A DNA stretch of 50,450 bases from a bacterium (GCA_017470815.1 JAFUXT010000016.1:1-50450); one strand, 5' to 3'. Counted from the stretch's first letter, positions 7,362-16,265 are shown. Program-made: numbers and translations. Notes: generated by a model from the sequence alone, not told the origin.

Positions 7362-9359
7362 TTATGCGCAACCTGAATATCCGCAACTTGGGCAAATAAA
7401 GCATCCTTCTGCCATCTGAATTTTTGTTCCGCATTCAGGACATTTAACTTCTTTAATTTCCCCTGTCGGGTTGTATTCTTCAACGCTCTCAGTCTTATCT
7501 TCAACGACAGGCTTGATTTCAATACTGTCTTTCTTTTTAGCATCCAAATTCATCGGTTGGAATTGACGTGAGTTATTTCTGTAAACCGTAATTCCTTTCA
7601 GATTATTTTTGTATGCCAAAATATATGCTTCTTTAATGTCTTCTCTTGTTGCAGATTCAACAAAGTTTACTGTTTTTGATACTGCGTTATCCGTGTGAAG
7701 TTGGAATGCAGCCTGCATTTTAACATGCCAATACGGTGTAACATCATGCGCAGTATAGAAAATCTTTTTGACATCATCACTTACACCGTCAACATGAGCA
7801 ATTGAACCGTCAACCGCAATTTTTGACATCAATTCATCGCTGTATAAACCGTGTGAAATCATATAGTCTTTAAATATCGGGTTAACTTCAAGCATTTCAG
7901 TCTTATCCATGATAAGTCTTGAGAATACCAAACCAAATAACGGTTCAACCCCGCCTGATGCACCGGCAATCATGGAAATGGTTCCTGTCGGAGCAATACA
8001 TGTTGTTGTTGCGTTTCTCAAACCGTATTGTTTAATTTGTTTATCAAGTTCTGCCCATTGTTCATCAGAAATTTTGCCTGCAGATTTGCCTTTGTATTTG
8101 TTGTAAAGGTAATTATCCTGATCATAGATACTGCCTGTGAAGTTGTTAAATCTTCCTCTTTCTTTAGACATTTCAATTGATTCTGTTTTAGAAACATAAT
8201 CAATAAATTCCATAACCTGTCCTGCAAGTCTTGTTCCTTCTTCGCTTGAATATGAAATACCTGATTTCATAAGCATATCTGCCCAGCCCATGACGCCAAG
8301 ACCGATTTTTCTGTTATTTTGAACCATTTCAGAAATTTGTGGAAGCGGATAATTATTTACCGCAATTACATTATCCAAAAATCTCATAGCAGTTCTTGTT
8401 GTTTCTTCAAGTAAATCCCAATCAACAACCCATCCGTTGGATGTTTCTTTCATCATTCTGCCTAAGTTTATTGAACCGAGGTTGCATGCTTCATAAGGAA
8501 GCAACGGAACTTCACCGCAAGGGTTTGTTGATTCGATAGCGCCGATTTGCGGAGTCGGGTTGTCATAATTCATTTTATCAATAAATATAATGCCCGGTTC
8601 CCCGTTTCTCCAAGCACCGTCAACAATCTTATCAAATACTGCCTTAGCGCTTAATCTGCCGACAACCTGATTATTTTGCGGATTAACCAAATCATAATCT
8701 TGGTTCGCAAGGTAAGCATCCATAAATTTGTCTGTGATTGCAACAGAAATATTAAAGTTGTTCAACTGGTTATTGTCTGATTTGCAATCAATGAAATCTA
8801 AAATATCAGGGTGGTCAACTCTTAAGATGCCCATATTTGCACCGCGTCTTGTTCCGCCTTGTTTTACGGCTTCCGTTGCTGCATTAAATACGCTCATAAA
8901 TGAAACCGGACCTGATGATACACCCATCGTAGAACGAACTACACTGTTTTTAGGTCTTAATCTTGAGAATGAAAAACCTGTGCCTCCGCCTGATTTGTGA
9001 ATGAGTGCTGTGTTTTTAACTGTTTCAAAAATACCTTCAAGGCTGTCTTCAACCGGCAATACAAAGCATGCTGCCAATTGTCCCAATTCTCTGCCTGCAT
9101 TCATCAATGTCGGAGAGTTTGGCATAAAGTAGCGGTTTGTAATTGCACGATAAAATCTGTCGGCAAGTTTTTTTACTTCTTCTTCCGATTTGCCGAATTT
9201 TAAATCTCCTGATGCAATGGTATCTGCAACTCTGTGGAACATATCCGCAGGAGTTTCAATACAATTGCCATCCTTATCTCTCTTCAAATAACGTCTTTCC
9301 AAGACCTTAATCGCATTTTCGGTAAGGTCGAGTTTTTCTTCTAAACAAGTGTCTGACAC
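7362..9359 (-). CDS. nrdJ: adenosylcobalamin-dependent (class II) ribonucleotide reductase
   Basis: The enzyme reduces ribonucleotides to deoxyribonucleotides with vitamin B12 as radical source. It carries the PNSPTLMNAGR, KSGGGTGFSFSRLRP and GGTRRGANMG blocks. NPCGE, with the radical cysteine, lies at about residues 279-283, followed by LPYEACNLGSIN. The first redox cysteine is in AACFVLP near residue 98. The C-terminus has a zinc-ribbon-like CPECG...CPSCG and further cysteines that could pass on reducing equivalents. No N-terminal ATP-cone is seen. A GTG start at 9359 is preferred over the ATG at 9371 because GGAGG sits 5 nt before the GTG and nothing precedes the ATG. Confidence 0.95.
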   Translation of the reverse strand: MSDTCLEEKLDLTENAIKVLERRYLKRDKDGNCIETPADMFHRVADTIASGDLKFGKSEEEVKKLADRFYRAITNRYFMPNSPTLMNAGRELGQLAACFVLPVEDSLEGIFETVKNTALIHKSGGGTGFSFSRLRPKNSVVRSTMGVSSGPVSFMSVFNAATEAVKQGGTRRGANMGILRVDHPDILDFIDCKSDNNQLNNFNISVAITDKFMDAYLANQDYDLVNPQNNQVVGRLSAKAVFDKIVDGAWRNGEPGIIFIDKMNYDNPTPQIGAIESTNPCGEVPLLPYEACNLGSINLGRMMKETSNGWVVDWDLLEETTRTAMRFLDNVIAVNNYPLPQISEMVQNNRKIGLGVMGWADMLMKSGISYSSEEGTRLAGQVMEFIDYVSKTESIEMSKERGRFNNFTGSIYDQDNYLYNKYKGKSAGKISDEQWAELDKQIKQYGLRNATTTCIAPTGTISMIAGASGGVEPLFGLVFSRLIMDKTEMLEVNPIFKDYMISHGLYSDELMSKIAVDGSIAHVDGVSDDVKKIFYTAHDVTPYWHVKMQAAFQLHTDNAVSKTVNFVESATREDIKEAYILAYKNNLKGITVYRNNSRQFQPMNLDAKKKDSIEIKPVVEDKTESVEEYNPTGEIKEVKCPECGTKIQMAEGCFICPSCGYSGCA

Positions 9360-9380
9360 ATTAACCTCCATAGTCTGTAA

Positions 9381-9408
9381 ATTATAATAATATTAATACA
9401 TTTCCCAA
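9381..9408 (-). promoter_or_regulatory. proximal nrdJ promoter
   Basis: On the minus strand TTGGGA (9408-9403) is followed after 16 bp by a perfect TATAAT (9386-9381). The transcript would start about 15 nt before the GTG start, just ahead of its GGAGG. Confidence 0.5.
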
Positions 9409-9411
9409 AAA

Positions 9412-9440
9412 ATAAGCATGCCCCAAATAAGAGTGCTTAT
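9412..9440 (-). terminator. hairpin with T-run upstream of nrdJ
   Basis: On the minus strand ATAAGCA (9440-9434) pairs with TGCTTAT (9418-9412), followed by six T residues. It lies between two candidate nrdJ promoters, so it could act as an attenuator for the distal one or as a 5' stabilising stem. Confidence 0.45.
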
Positions 9441-9444
9441 AAAA

Positions 9445-9474
9445 ATTGTACTACATACAACTCATTTATTGCAA
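9445..9474 (-). promoter_or_regulatory. distal nrdJ promoter
   Basis: TTGCAA (9474-9469) and TACAAT (9450-9445) on the minus strand are separated by 18 bp. Transcription would start at the base of the terminator-like hairpin at 9412-9440. Confidence 0.45.
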
Positions 9475-9549
9475 ACTTGATAAAGTTTTTTATTATATTT
9501 CGTAACAATACAATAATATACACATAACTGATGCAAAAATGATAATTTA

Positions 9550-9558
9550 TGTTATTAT
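9550..9558 (+). promoter_or_regulatory. extended -10 placing transcription start at the ATG
   Basis: TG-T-TATTAT ends six bases before the ATG at 9565, and no Shine-Dalgarno is present. The identical element with identical spacing precedes the gene at 21823. A leaderless mRNA is inferred. Confidence 0.5.
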
Positions 9559-9564
9559 AAAAGC

Positions 9565-11436
9565 ATGACAGGGAGAGTGTTTAGGGTTATATTGGTTTTG
9601 GTTTTGATTGCGCTTTTATGCAAAGCGTGTATCGTTCGCGATGTCCCGCCAAAAATCATAAATAATAATGTTAAGCATCAGACTAATTTGGCATCTGCTT
9701 ATACTATGCCTAAAAATGTAACACTAAACGGGATTGATTATCTCCAATCTCAGGTGCCTGTCGGATCTTTTGGCGGTACTCTTGTTGCTTCAACTATAGG
9801 TGAAGGTCCAAAAACATTTAATCCGTTTAATTGTAAAGACAATACATCTGCAATTTTATCAGGAGTCATGTATGACGGGCTTTTTACTACTAATCCTATA
9901 ACTGGTGAAGTTTCTCCAAAACTTGCAAAAGGTTACACAATTTCACCTGACGGTAAAGTTTATACAATATATTTAAGGCATGGGATTAAATGGTCAGACG
10001 GGAAGCCTATCACGGCAGATGATGTTGTATTCACTTGGCAGAATATAATTTTTGCCGGTTTAGGAGATACTTCTACAAGAGATTCACTTGTAATAAACGG
10101 TAAACTTCCTACCGTAAGAAAATATGGCGAGGATATCGTGGTTTTTGTTACCCCTGAACCTTATGCTCCTTTTTTGAGAATGTTATCAACTTCAATTGCC
10201 CCTAAACATGTATTTTATAATGCAGTCCAAAAGGGAAGCGCATATTTTGATTCATTCCTTTCTACTAATGCAAAGCCTAAAGATTTTGTTGTATCAGGAG
10301 CGTTCAAATTAAAAGAGTATGTCCCTGCGCAAAGGGTGGTATTTGAAAGAAATCCGAACTATTACGAAATAAATACCAAAAATGAAAAATTGCCGTACCT
10401 TGATAAACTTGTGTATTTAATTGTCGGAGATTTGAATAACGAAGTTTTAAAATTTGAAGCAAAAGAACTTGATGTTATTTCTTTGCAGGGTTCAAAAGTT
10501 GCAAGGTATAAATCATTAGAACCTCATTCTGATTTCAAACTTTATAATTTGGGACCTGATACGGGAACAATGTATATTTCAATGAATCTGAATACAAGAA
10601 AAAATGAAAAAGGGAAATATTATGTTGAGCCGGTCAAGCAAAAATGGTTCAATGATTTGAACTTTCGCAGGGCAATAGATTATGCTGTTGACCGAAAAAA
10701 TATGGTTCTAAATATCGCAAACGGTATGGGAGTGCCTCTTTTTACCCCCGAAACGCTTAATTCAATTTATCTCAATAAAAAATTAAAACCTTATGATAAA
10801 GATATTAATAACGCTAAAATTTTGCTCAAAAAATCCAGATTTAAAACGGATAAAAAAGGCAGACTCTTTGACAAAGACGGTAACAGAGTTGAATTTAATC
10901 TTTATACAAATGCCGGCAACACCGAGCGGGAAGCGATAGGTGTAATGGTCAAACAGGATTTGGAAGATTTGGGTATGAAAGTTAATTTCAAACCGATAGA
11001 GTTTAATTCGCTTGTAAATAAACTTGTTTCAACTTTTGACTGGGATATGGTCATAATGGGTTTGACAGGCTCTCCGTTAGAGCCAAACGGCGGGAAAAAT
11101 GTCTGGCTGTCTGATGGACGGCTTCACATGTTTAACATGCGTACCCCTGCGGAAGGTAAGGTCGGAATTTTGCCGTGGGAAAAAGAATTAGATGAGATGT
11201 TTAATAAAGGTGCGCTTGCAACAAAATTTGAGGACAGAAAAGTATATTATGATAAGTATCAGGATATTGTTTACACTCAAAAACCTATGATTTATATTTA
11301 TTCGCCGATAAGAATAGTCGCAATAAGAGATAAATTCAAAAATATCTATCCGTCAAGTTTGGGCGGATTGACACATAATATAGAGGAAATTTATGTTGAT
11401 AAAGGCAGTAAGGCACTAAGGCAGAGTAAGAAATAA
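9565..11436 (+). CDS. peptide-type ABC transporter substrate-binding protein
   Basis: This 623-residue protein belongs to the extracellular family-5 solute-binding proteins (OppA/DppA type). Visible family segments are the N-terminal GEGPKTFNPF, LAKGYTISPDGKVYTIYLRHGIKWSDGKPITADDVVFTW, and NDLNFRRAIDYAVDRKNMV. The N-terminus is a single hydrophobic segment ending in ACIVRD. The cysteine at about residue 22 may be lipidated, but the preceding residues are not a classical lipobox. It would capture oligopeptides or similar ligands outside the inner membrane. Its TAA overlaps the next ATG (TAATG). Confidence 0.9.
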   Translation: MTGRVFRVILVLVLIALLCKACIVRDVPPKIINNNVKHQTNLASAYTMPKNVTLNGIDYLQSQVPVGSFGGTLVASTIGEGPKTFNPFNCKDNTSAILSGVMYDGLFTTNPITGEVSPKLAKGYTISPDGKVYTIYLRHGIKWSDGKPITADDVVFTWQNIIFAGLGDTSTRDSLVINGKLPTVRKYGEDIVVFVTPEPYAPFLRMLSTSIAPKHVFYNAVQKGSAYFDSFLSTNAKPKDFVVSGAFKLKEYVPAQRVVFERNPNYYEINTKNEKLPYLDKLVYLIVGDLNNEVLKFEAKELDVISLQGSKVARYKSLEPHSDFKLYNLGPDTGTMYISMNLNTRKNEKGKYYVEPVKQKWFNDLNFRRAIDYAVDRKNMVLNIANGMGVPLFTPETLNSIYLNKKLKPYDKDINNAKILLKKSRFKTDKKGRLFDKDGNRVEFNLYTNAGNTEREAIGVMVKQDLEDLGMKVNFKPIEFNSLVNKLVSTFDWDMVIMGLTGSPLEPNGGKNVWLSDGRLHMFNMRTPAEGKVGILPWEKELDEMFNKGALATKFEDRKVYYDKYQDIVYTQKPMIYIYSPIRIVAIRDKFKNIYPSSLGGLTHNIEEIYVDKGSKALRQSKK

Positions 11437-12407
11437 TGGATACAATAAAGTACATACTGAAACGAATACTTCAGACAATACCGTTGTTGATAATAGTATC
11501 AATGATAAGTTTTTTCATCATCCGATTATCGCCGGTTGACCCGTTGGCAGAATTAAAACTTAATCCGTCAGTTTCTCCTGAAACGGTTGAAAAAGAAAGG
11601 GCAAGATTAGGGCTTGATAAACCTATTATTGTTCAGTACGGCAAATGGGCAATATCTTTTGTTAAAGGTGATTTGGGTGTCACTTCAACAGGTGAAAAAG
11701 TATCGCAAAAACTTGGCGAAAGAATACCTAATACTTTGCTTTTAACAACCATTGTAATTCTTTTAACTTGGCTTGTTGGTGTTCCTCTTGGTATAATTGC
11801 TTCAGTTCGGTGGAAAACGAATTTAGACAGAATTTTAACAGTTTTAACAAGTATTGGTATGGCGATTCCGTCATTTTTCTTTGCGGTGTTACTATTGATG
11901 TTTGCTGTTAAAACGGGTTGGTTTCCTATTGGAGGTTTGACAAGCCCAAATTTTGCCGATATGAGTTTTGGCGGAAAATTTTTGGATATTACGCATCACT
12001 TGATTTTACCTGTAATTGTTTTATTTACTATTTCACTTGCAGGTTTGCAAAGACAAATGAGAGCGAATATGCTTGATGTATTAGATAGTGATTATGTAAA
12101 ATTTGCAAGAGCAAAAGGGTTAAGTGAAAATGCGGTAATTTATAAGCACGCATTAAGAAATGCGGTTAATCCCATGATTACGCTTTTGGGTTTTGAATTT
12201 GCAGGGTTGTTATCAGGGGCGGCTTTGACGGAATATGTTTTTCAGTATCCGGGGTTGGGAAGACTTATTTTGGAGGCGGTTCTAAAATCTGATATCAACC
12301 TTGTTATGGCATCTTTGATGATGGGTGCAATAATGCTTGTTGCAGGTAATTTAATTGCGGATATTCTGCTAATCATTACGGATCCGAGGATAAGGAGTAA
12401 GTCATGA
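11436..12407 (+). CDS. ABC transporter permease, DppB/OppB type
   Basis: This 323-residue inner-membrane protein has the family opening YILKRILQTIPLLIIVSMISF and about six membrane segments. The EAA-type coupling loop DYVKFARAKGLSENAVIYKHALRNA docks onto an ATPase subunit. It is translationally coupled to the binding protein upstream and overlaps the next permease by 4 bases (ATGA). It forms the transport pore with the following gene product. Confidence 0.92.
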   Translation: MDTIKYILKRILQTIPLLIIVSMISFFIIRLSPVDPLAELKLNPSVSPETVEKERARLGLDKPIIVQYGKWAISFVKGDLGVTSTGEKVSQKLGERIPNTLLLTTIVILLTWLVGVPLGIIASVRWKTNLDRILTVLTSIGMAIPSFFFAVLLLMFAVKTGWFPIGGLTSPNFADMSFGGKFLDITHHLILPVIVLFTISLAGLQRQMRANMLDVLDSDYVKFARAKGLSENAVIYKHALRNAVNPMITLLGFEFAGLLSGAALTEYVFQYPGLGRLILEAVLKSDINLVMASLMMGAIMLVAGNLIADILLIITDPRIRSKS

Positions 12408-13471
12408 TTAGAGATTTATTAAAAGCACTATGGAAAGATAAATTTGCAAGAATTGCACTCCTTGTTTTGAGTGTAATCTACTTTGCATTGTTTTTTGCTG
12501 ATTTTATCGCGCCATATACAAAAGATTTTTCTGACAGAACAATGGCTTATGTCCCGCCGTCAAAAGTTTTCACAATAGATGTAAACGGTAAATTTTCAAA
12601 ACCATATACCTATAATTATGTACGAGAATTTGATTCAGATACTTTGCAGATAAAATACAGATTAGACAGAAGCAAAAAACATTACATAAAATTATTTGCA
12701 CAAGGTCAGCCTTATAAATTTTTAGGCTTAATTCCTATGAAAAGGCATTTCTTTTCAACAGATAGTGATGGCAGAATATTCTTACTCGGTACGGATATAA
12801 ACGGCAGAGATGTATTCTCAAGGCTTTTATTCGGGGGCAGAATTTCTATGACCATCGGTTTTTTGGCATTATTTGTACTGTTTCCGATAGGTCTTTTATA
12901 CGGTGGAATTTCAGGTTATCTTGGCGGTAAAACAGATATGATAATGATGCGCTTTGCAGAAGGCGTTATGTCTATTCCGAGTTTTTACCTTTTAATTATT
13001 CTTGCATCTATTTTGCCTTCAGGAATGACGAGTTCGCAAAGGTTTATGCTTATAGTCCTGATTTTGGCACTAATAGGCTGGGCAGGGTTTGCAAGAGTAG
13101 TCAGAGGAATGGTTTTATCTATAAAAAACGAAGATTATGTTTTGGCGGCTAAAAGTATCGGGGCTTCAAAATTAAGGATAATAACCAAACACATTTTGCC
13201 TCAGACTACAAGTTTTGTAATTGTTGCAATGACATTATCCGTACCGTCATATATTTTATCAGAATCGGGTTTGAGTTTTTTGGGATTGGGTATTCAGCAG
13301 CCTGATGCAAGTTGGGGTAATATGCTTAAAGAAGCACAAGAGTTTACAAATATCTTGTACAGACCTTGGCTTTTGACTCCGGGATTTTTAATTTTTGTAT
13401 CAGTTTTGGCATTTAACCTGATAGGTGATACCATTAGAGATGTACTTGATCCTAAAAGTAAGGTAAGGTAA
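12404..13471 (+). CDS. ABC transporter permease, DppC/OppC type
   Basis: This 355-residue permease starts with the OppC-like N-terminal membrane segment (LLVLSVIYFALFFADFIAPY). The hallmark GTDINGRDVFSRLLFGGRISM and the EAA loop (YVLAAKSIGASKLRIITKHILPQ) follow. A longer than usual periplasmic insert at about residues 45-125 separates the first membrane segment from the core. It pairs with the preceding permease. No ATPase genes (DppD/DppF) follow, so these must be encoded elsewhere if the system is an importer. Confidence 0.92.
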   Translation: MIRDLLKALWKDKFARIALLVLSVIYFALFFADFIAPYTKDFSDRTMAYVPPSKVFTIDVNGKFSKPYTYNYVREFDSDTLQIKYRLDRSKKHYIKLFAQGQPYKFLGLIPMKRHFFSTDSDGRIFLLGTDINGRDVFSRLLFGGRISMTIGFLALFVLFPIGLLYGGISGYLGGKTDMIMMRFAEGVMSIPSFYLLIILASILPSGMTSSQRFMLIVLILALIGWAGFARVVRGMVLSIKNEDYVLAAKSIGASKLRIITKHILPQTTSFVIVAMTLSVPSYILSESGLSFLGLGIQQPDASWGNMLKEAQEFTNILYRPWLLTPGFLIFVSVLAFNLIGDTIRDVLDPKSKVR

Positions 13472-13486
13472 TTAAGAGGGATAAAA

Positions 13487-14221
13487 ATGATATTAAATTT
13501 TGACCATATATTGAATTTGAATTGCGGTTTGAGTATTGTTGCTGCTGCAGCATTCGGGTTTTGTATCGGTTTGGAAAGAGAACTGACAAACAAATATGCA
13601 GGATTGAGAACGCATATTATGGTCGCTTTGGGTGCGTGTATTTTTACTTTGATTTCAATATATGGCTTCCCGACATTTGCGCAAGGGGATAATGTAGTAA
13701 TATCTCAGGCAACGGGTGTTCGAGATACTGCAAGGGTTGCAGCGCAGGTGGTAACCGGTATCGGTTTTATCGGTGCAGGAACGGTTTTGAGAAACGGTCC
13801 TATTGTTTTGGGCTTAACGACCGCATCAACCTTATGGATTGCGGCAAGTATCGGTATGGCTTGCGGAGCCGGCATGTTTGATATCGCATTTGCCGGTACG
13901 GCTATGGCTATTATGACTCTTGTTATGGTTAGAATTTTTGAAAAAAATGTGCTGCCGTCAAGTACAAAGAAAACAAGAATGGTAAAAGTCGGAATTGTAT
14001 GCTCCAATGATTATGTTCAAACAGTTCAAGATTTTATTATCGAAAAATATCAGGATATTTCGGAAATAAATCGCAGGCAACTAAATGCAGATGCAAATTC
14101 CACAAAATTGACCTGTGTTATTAATGTTATGGACAGAAAACCTATCAAAGATTTGTATAAAGCGTTTCAAACTCTTAAAAATATAGATTCGATTTCAATT
14201 CAGGAATACAGCGAAGCATAA
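13487..14221 (+). CDS. MgtC/SapB family membrane protein
   Basis: The N-terminal half (about 1-150) has the MgtC core: FCIGLERELTNKYAGLRTHIMVALGA, then AAQVVTGIGFIGAGTVLR, then TTASTLWIAASIGMACG, with four or five membrane segments. The C-terminal 80 residues look like the ACT-like soluble domain of longer family members. In other bacteria MgtC proteins affect ATP synthase activity and magnesium stress; the role here is unknown. GAGGG precedes the ATG by about 6 nt. It lies 15 bp after the ABC permease and is probably co-transcribed. Confidence 0.9.
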   Translation: MILNFDHILNLNCGLSIVAAAAFGFCIGLERELTNKYAGLRTHIMVALGACIFTLISIYGFPTFAQGDNVVISQATGVRDTARVAAQVVTGIGFIGAGTVLRNGPIVLGLTTASTLWIAASIGMACGAGMFDIAFAGTAMAIMTLVMVRIFEKNVLPSSTKKTRMVKVGIVCSNDYVQTVQDFIIEKYQDISEINRRQLNADANSTKLTCVINVMDRKPIKDLYKAFQTLKNIDSISIQEYSEA

Positions 14222-14246
14222 GAATTATAATAACACTTTGATTGTC

Positions 14247-14564
14247 TTATTTTATTATATTTTTTGATATTTTGTAAATGGTTTGTACTTGTTCTTTTGT
14301 TGCCTGATTGATTAATATGTTTATTTCCGATATCAGTTCTTCTTTTGTTTGATGATGCTTGAATGTGAATAAATCGCTGATATCAACCTTTAGTGCTTTT
14401 GCAAGTTTTTCAAGATTTGCCATTGTGGTAAATGTTGTTCCTGTTTCAATATTCCCGATTTGTTTTTGGAATACACCTAATTTTTCCGCAAGTTGCTCTT
14501 GAGTCATATTGCATTTTTTTCTCAATTCTTTAACTCTTAGTCCAAAAAGTTTTTGTGTATTCAT
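14247..14564 (-). CDS. XRE-family transcriptional regulator
   Basis: A 105-residue protein with a Cro/C1-type helix-turn-helix at about residues 8-62: LRVKELRKKCNMTQEQLAEKLGV, then a recognition helix and IETGTTFTTMANLEKLAKALKVDISDLF. A short helical tail follows. AGAGGAG lies 9 nt before the ATG. It is divergent from the pseudopilin gene, and a 10-bp inverted repeat in the shared intergenic region is a plausible operator for it. Confidence 0.9.
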   Translation of the reverse strand: MNTQKLFGLRVKELRKKCNMTQEQLAEKLGVFQKQIGNIETGTTFTTMANLEKLAKALKVDISDLFTFKHHQTKEELISEINILINQATKEQVQTIYKISKNIIK

Positions 14565-14620
14565 TAATAAAAACTCCTCTTTGCTAATGATATTCCCTAT
14601 AAAATTTATTATGCACCCTT

Positions 14621-14656
14621 TTTAAATATCTATTAATATTGAAAAAGATATTTAAA
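14621..14656. promoter_or_regulatory. inverted repeat, possible operator
   Basis: TTTAAATATC (14621-14630) and GATATTTAAA (14647-14656) form a perfect 10-bp inverted repeat with a 16-bp gap. The right arm lies within the spacer of the pseudopilin promoter. Arm centres are about 26 bp apart, which suits two dimers or one looped dimer rather than a compact operator. Confidence 0.4.
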
Positions 14657-14667
14657 TATGGTACAAT
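14639..14667 (+). promoter_or_regulatory. promoter of the pseudopilin gene
   Basis: TTGAAA (14639-14644), 17 bp, then TACAAT (14662-14667) preceded by TGG, giving an extended -10. Transcription would begin about 25 nt before the preferred ATG at 14700. Confidence 0.6.
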
Positions 14668-14699
14668 GACAATCAGTTTAAATTATGAGGGCAATAGGC

Positions 14700-15881
14700 A
14701 TGAAAAAAATCGCTTTTACATTGGCAGAAATAATGATTACTATTGGCATCATCGGAGTTGTAGCGGCGATTACTATTCCTCTTTTGATGCAAAATTCTAA
14801 CTCTAAAAAATTTACAACACAGTTTAAAAAATCTTTATCTACTCTAAATCAGGCGGCAATCGGTGCGCAGGCACAGTATGATTTAGATTATTCATTGTTG
14901 ACACAGATAAATGATGATGCCACCTGTAAAAGCAATACTCTTGCAGGCGGTCAGTACAATTTTTGCGGACTGTTTAATAACACTCTTGCAGGTCATACAT
15001 ATTTAGGAAAATACGGCAACGTCAAAGGTGCAAATTTATTTAGTCCTTATAATGCAGATATGAAAAGTTTTTCTGTTGAAAACTTTTTGTTCTTTTCGTT
15101 TGCAGATGGTGCAATTGTTGCGTTTAATCCAAATGCAAAAGGTTGCGGTGTTGGGGTTGGGAATGTAATAACCACTGCGATGTTGTCAGATAAATTAGCA
15201 AATTGTATCGGGTTTATAGATGTAAACGGCACGACACCTCCGAATAAAGAAGTACAATGTGCAGAAGTTCCGACAATAATCGTTGCAAATAAAACTTGCA
15301 GAGTGACAAACGGCTCAATGGGGGATATTTTTCCAGTAGTATTTCATGATGGCGCGGTCGAACCTGCAACAAACGCTTCTCTTGCCGCTTTCCTTGGTGG
15401 AAACGGGAAAGAAGAGTATGAATTAACAGAAGAAGAAAAGTTAGCAAAACGCCGTCAGTTTGACAAATGGGAACCGCAAGTAATCACAACTCCGATGAGT
15501 AAAGCGGATTGTGAAGCCAAAAAAGAAGCACTTGGAATTACAGTATGCCTTTATGATAATGATTATTGGGCTGCAGCGGCTGAAAAATGCGGAGGAGTAC
15601 AAAACTTACCTACAGATGATGACTTGTATGAATTTGCAAAGAAAATATATCCGACTTGTGATGACAACACAAAAGAATGCACCGGTACACCTGATTTTAG
15701 CCAATTCCCCGAAGGGTATACTAATGGATATATGTTTTCAGGGTCGCATGATGGCAGTCCATATTATCGCAACACAGGTAATAAAGGTTCATACAATACT
15801 TATCTCTCGGCAAAATCAGTTTCTTCTTGGTCAAGTCCTTTGGGGCTGGCTGTTTGTGTCGGTGATTTGGAAAAACAATAG
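14700..15881 (+). CDS. type IV pilin-like / pseudopilin protein with N-terminal methylation motif
   Basis: The N-terminus KKIAFTLAEIMITIGIIGVV is a prepilin signal: a short basic leader, a cleavable A/F junction, glutamate at mature position 5 and a long hydrophobic helix. The remaining ~360 residues are a cysteine-containing surface-type domain ending in GLAVCVGDLEKQ. Such proteins are exported and assembled, or stay membrane-anchored, through type IV pilus or type II secretion machinery. The ATG at 14700 gives a normal prepilin leader; an in-frame ATG at 14685 adds five residues. It stands alone, with no pilus assembly genes nearby. Confidence 0.88.
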   Translation: MKKIAFTLAEIMITIGIIGVVAAITIPLLMQNSNSKKFTTQFKKSLSTLNQAAIGAQAQYDLDYSLLTQINDDATCKSNTLAGGQYNFCGLFNNTLAGHTYLGKYGNVKGANLFSPYNADMKSFSVENFLFFSFADGAIVAFNPNAKGCGVGVGNVITTAMLSDKLANCIGFIDVNGTTPPNKEVQCAEVPTIIVANKTCRVTNGSMGDIFPVVFHDGAVEPATNASLAAFLGGNGKEEYELTEEEKLAKRRQFDKWEPQVITTPMSKADCEAKKEALGITVCLYDNDYWAAAAEKCGGVQNLPTDDDLYEFAKKIYPTCDDNTKECTGTPDFSQFPEGYTNGYMFSGSHDGSPYYRNTGNKGSYNTYLSAKSVSSWSSPLGLAVCVGDLEKQ

Positions 15882-15886
15882 TAGTA

Positions 15887-16169
15887 TGTCAGGCAATTGC
15901 CTGAAATATTTGTCATTACGAGCAAACGCAGTTTGCGTAGTAATCTCATCAAATCAACAACTGAACGACCTTGAAATAATGGGATTGCCACGAAAATCAA
16001 AGATTTTCTCGCAATGACAAAATAAAGGGTGTATGTCAGGCAATTGCCTGACACAATAACATGTCATTACGAGCAAACGCAGTTTGCGTAGTAATCTCAT
16101 CAAATCAACCATTGTACGACCTTGAACTAATGGGATTGCCACGATAATCAAAGATTTTCTCGCAATGAC
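15887..16169. repeat. two head-to-tail copies of a ~150-bp palindromic repeat
   Basis: Each copy has a palindrome (15887-15904; 16034-16053, where TGTCAGGCAATTGCCTGACA is perfect) and a 107-bp core (15912-16018; 16063-16169). The cores begin GTCATTACGAG and end CTCGCAATGAC, which are near-perfect inverted termini. Inside is GCAAACGCAGTTTGC. The copies differ at only a few positions. The termini resemble dispersed palindromic (REP/MITE-like) repeats known from many genomes. No transposase lies inside. Confidence 0.85.
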
Positions 16170-16183
16170 AAAATAAAAAAATG

Positions 16184-16227
16184 GCGGGTTTAAAAGAGGG
16201 TTTTGTATCACACCCTCTCCCGCTTTT
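16184..16227 (+). terminator. possible terminator hairpin after the repeat
   Basis: AGAGGG (16195-16200) pairs with CCCTCT (16213-16218), extended by GCGGG (16184-16188) with CCCGC (16219-16223) across a bulge. TTTTC follows. It would end transcription from the pseudopilin gene before pyrH. Confidence 0.45.
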
Positions 16228-16265
16228 CATAGTTCAAATTAAAAACAATATTTATTAATATTTAC

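Noticed and set aside
9375..9560. Cobalamin riboswitch upstream of nrdJ
   Set aside because: The region is too short and no B12-box-like sequence was seen; a simple hairpin and promoters explain it better.
15511..16017. Open frames across the pseudopilin end and the tandem repeat (also 15800-16211 on the minus strand)
   Set aside because: They overlap a well-supported pseudopilin gene in another frame or translate the duplicated repeat itself.
15887..16169. CRISPR array
   Set aside because: Only two long, near-identical copies with internal palindromes, no short repeat-spacer pattern and no cas genes.
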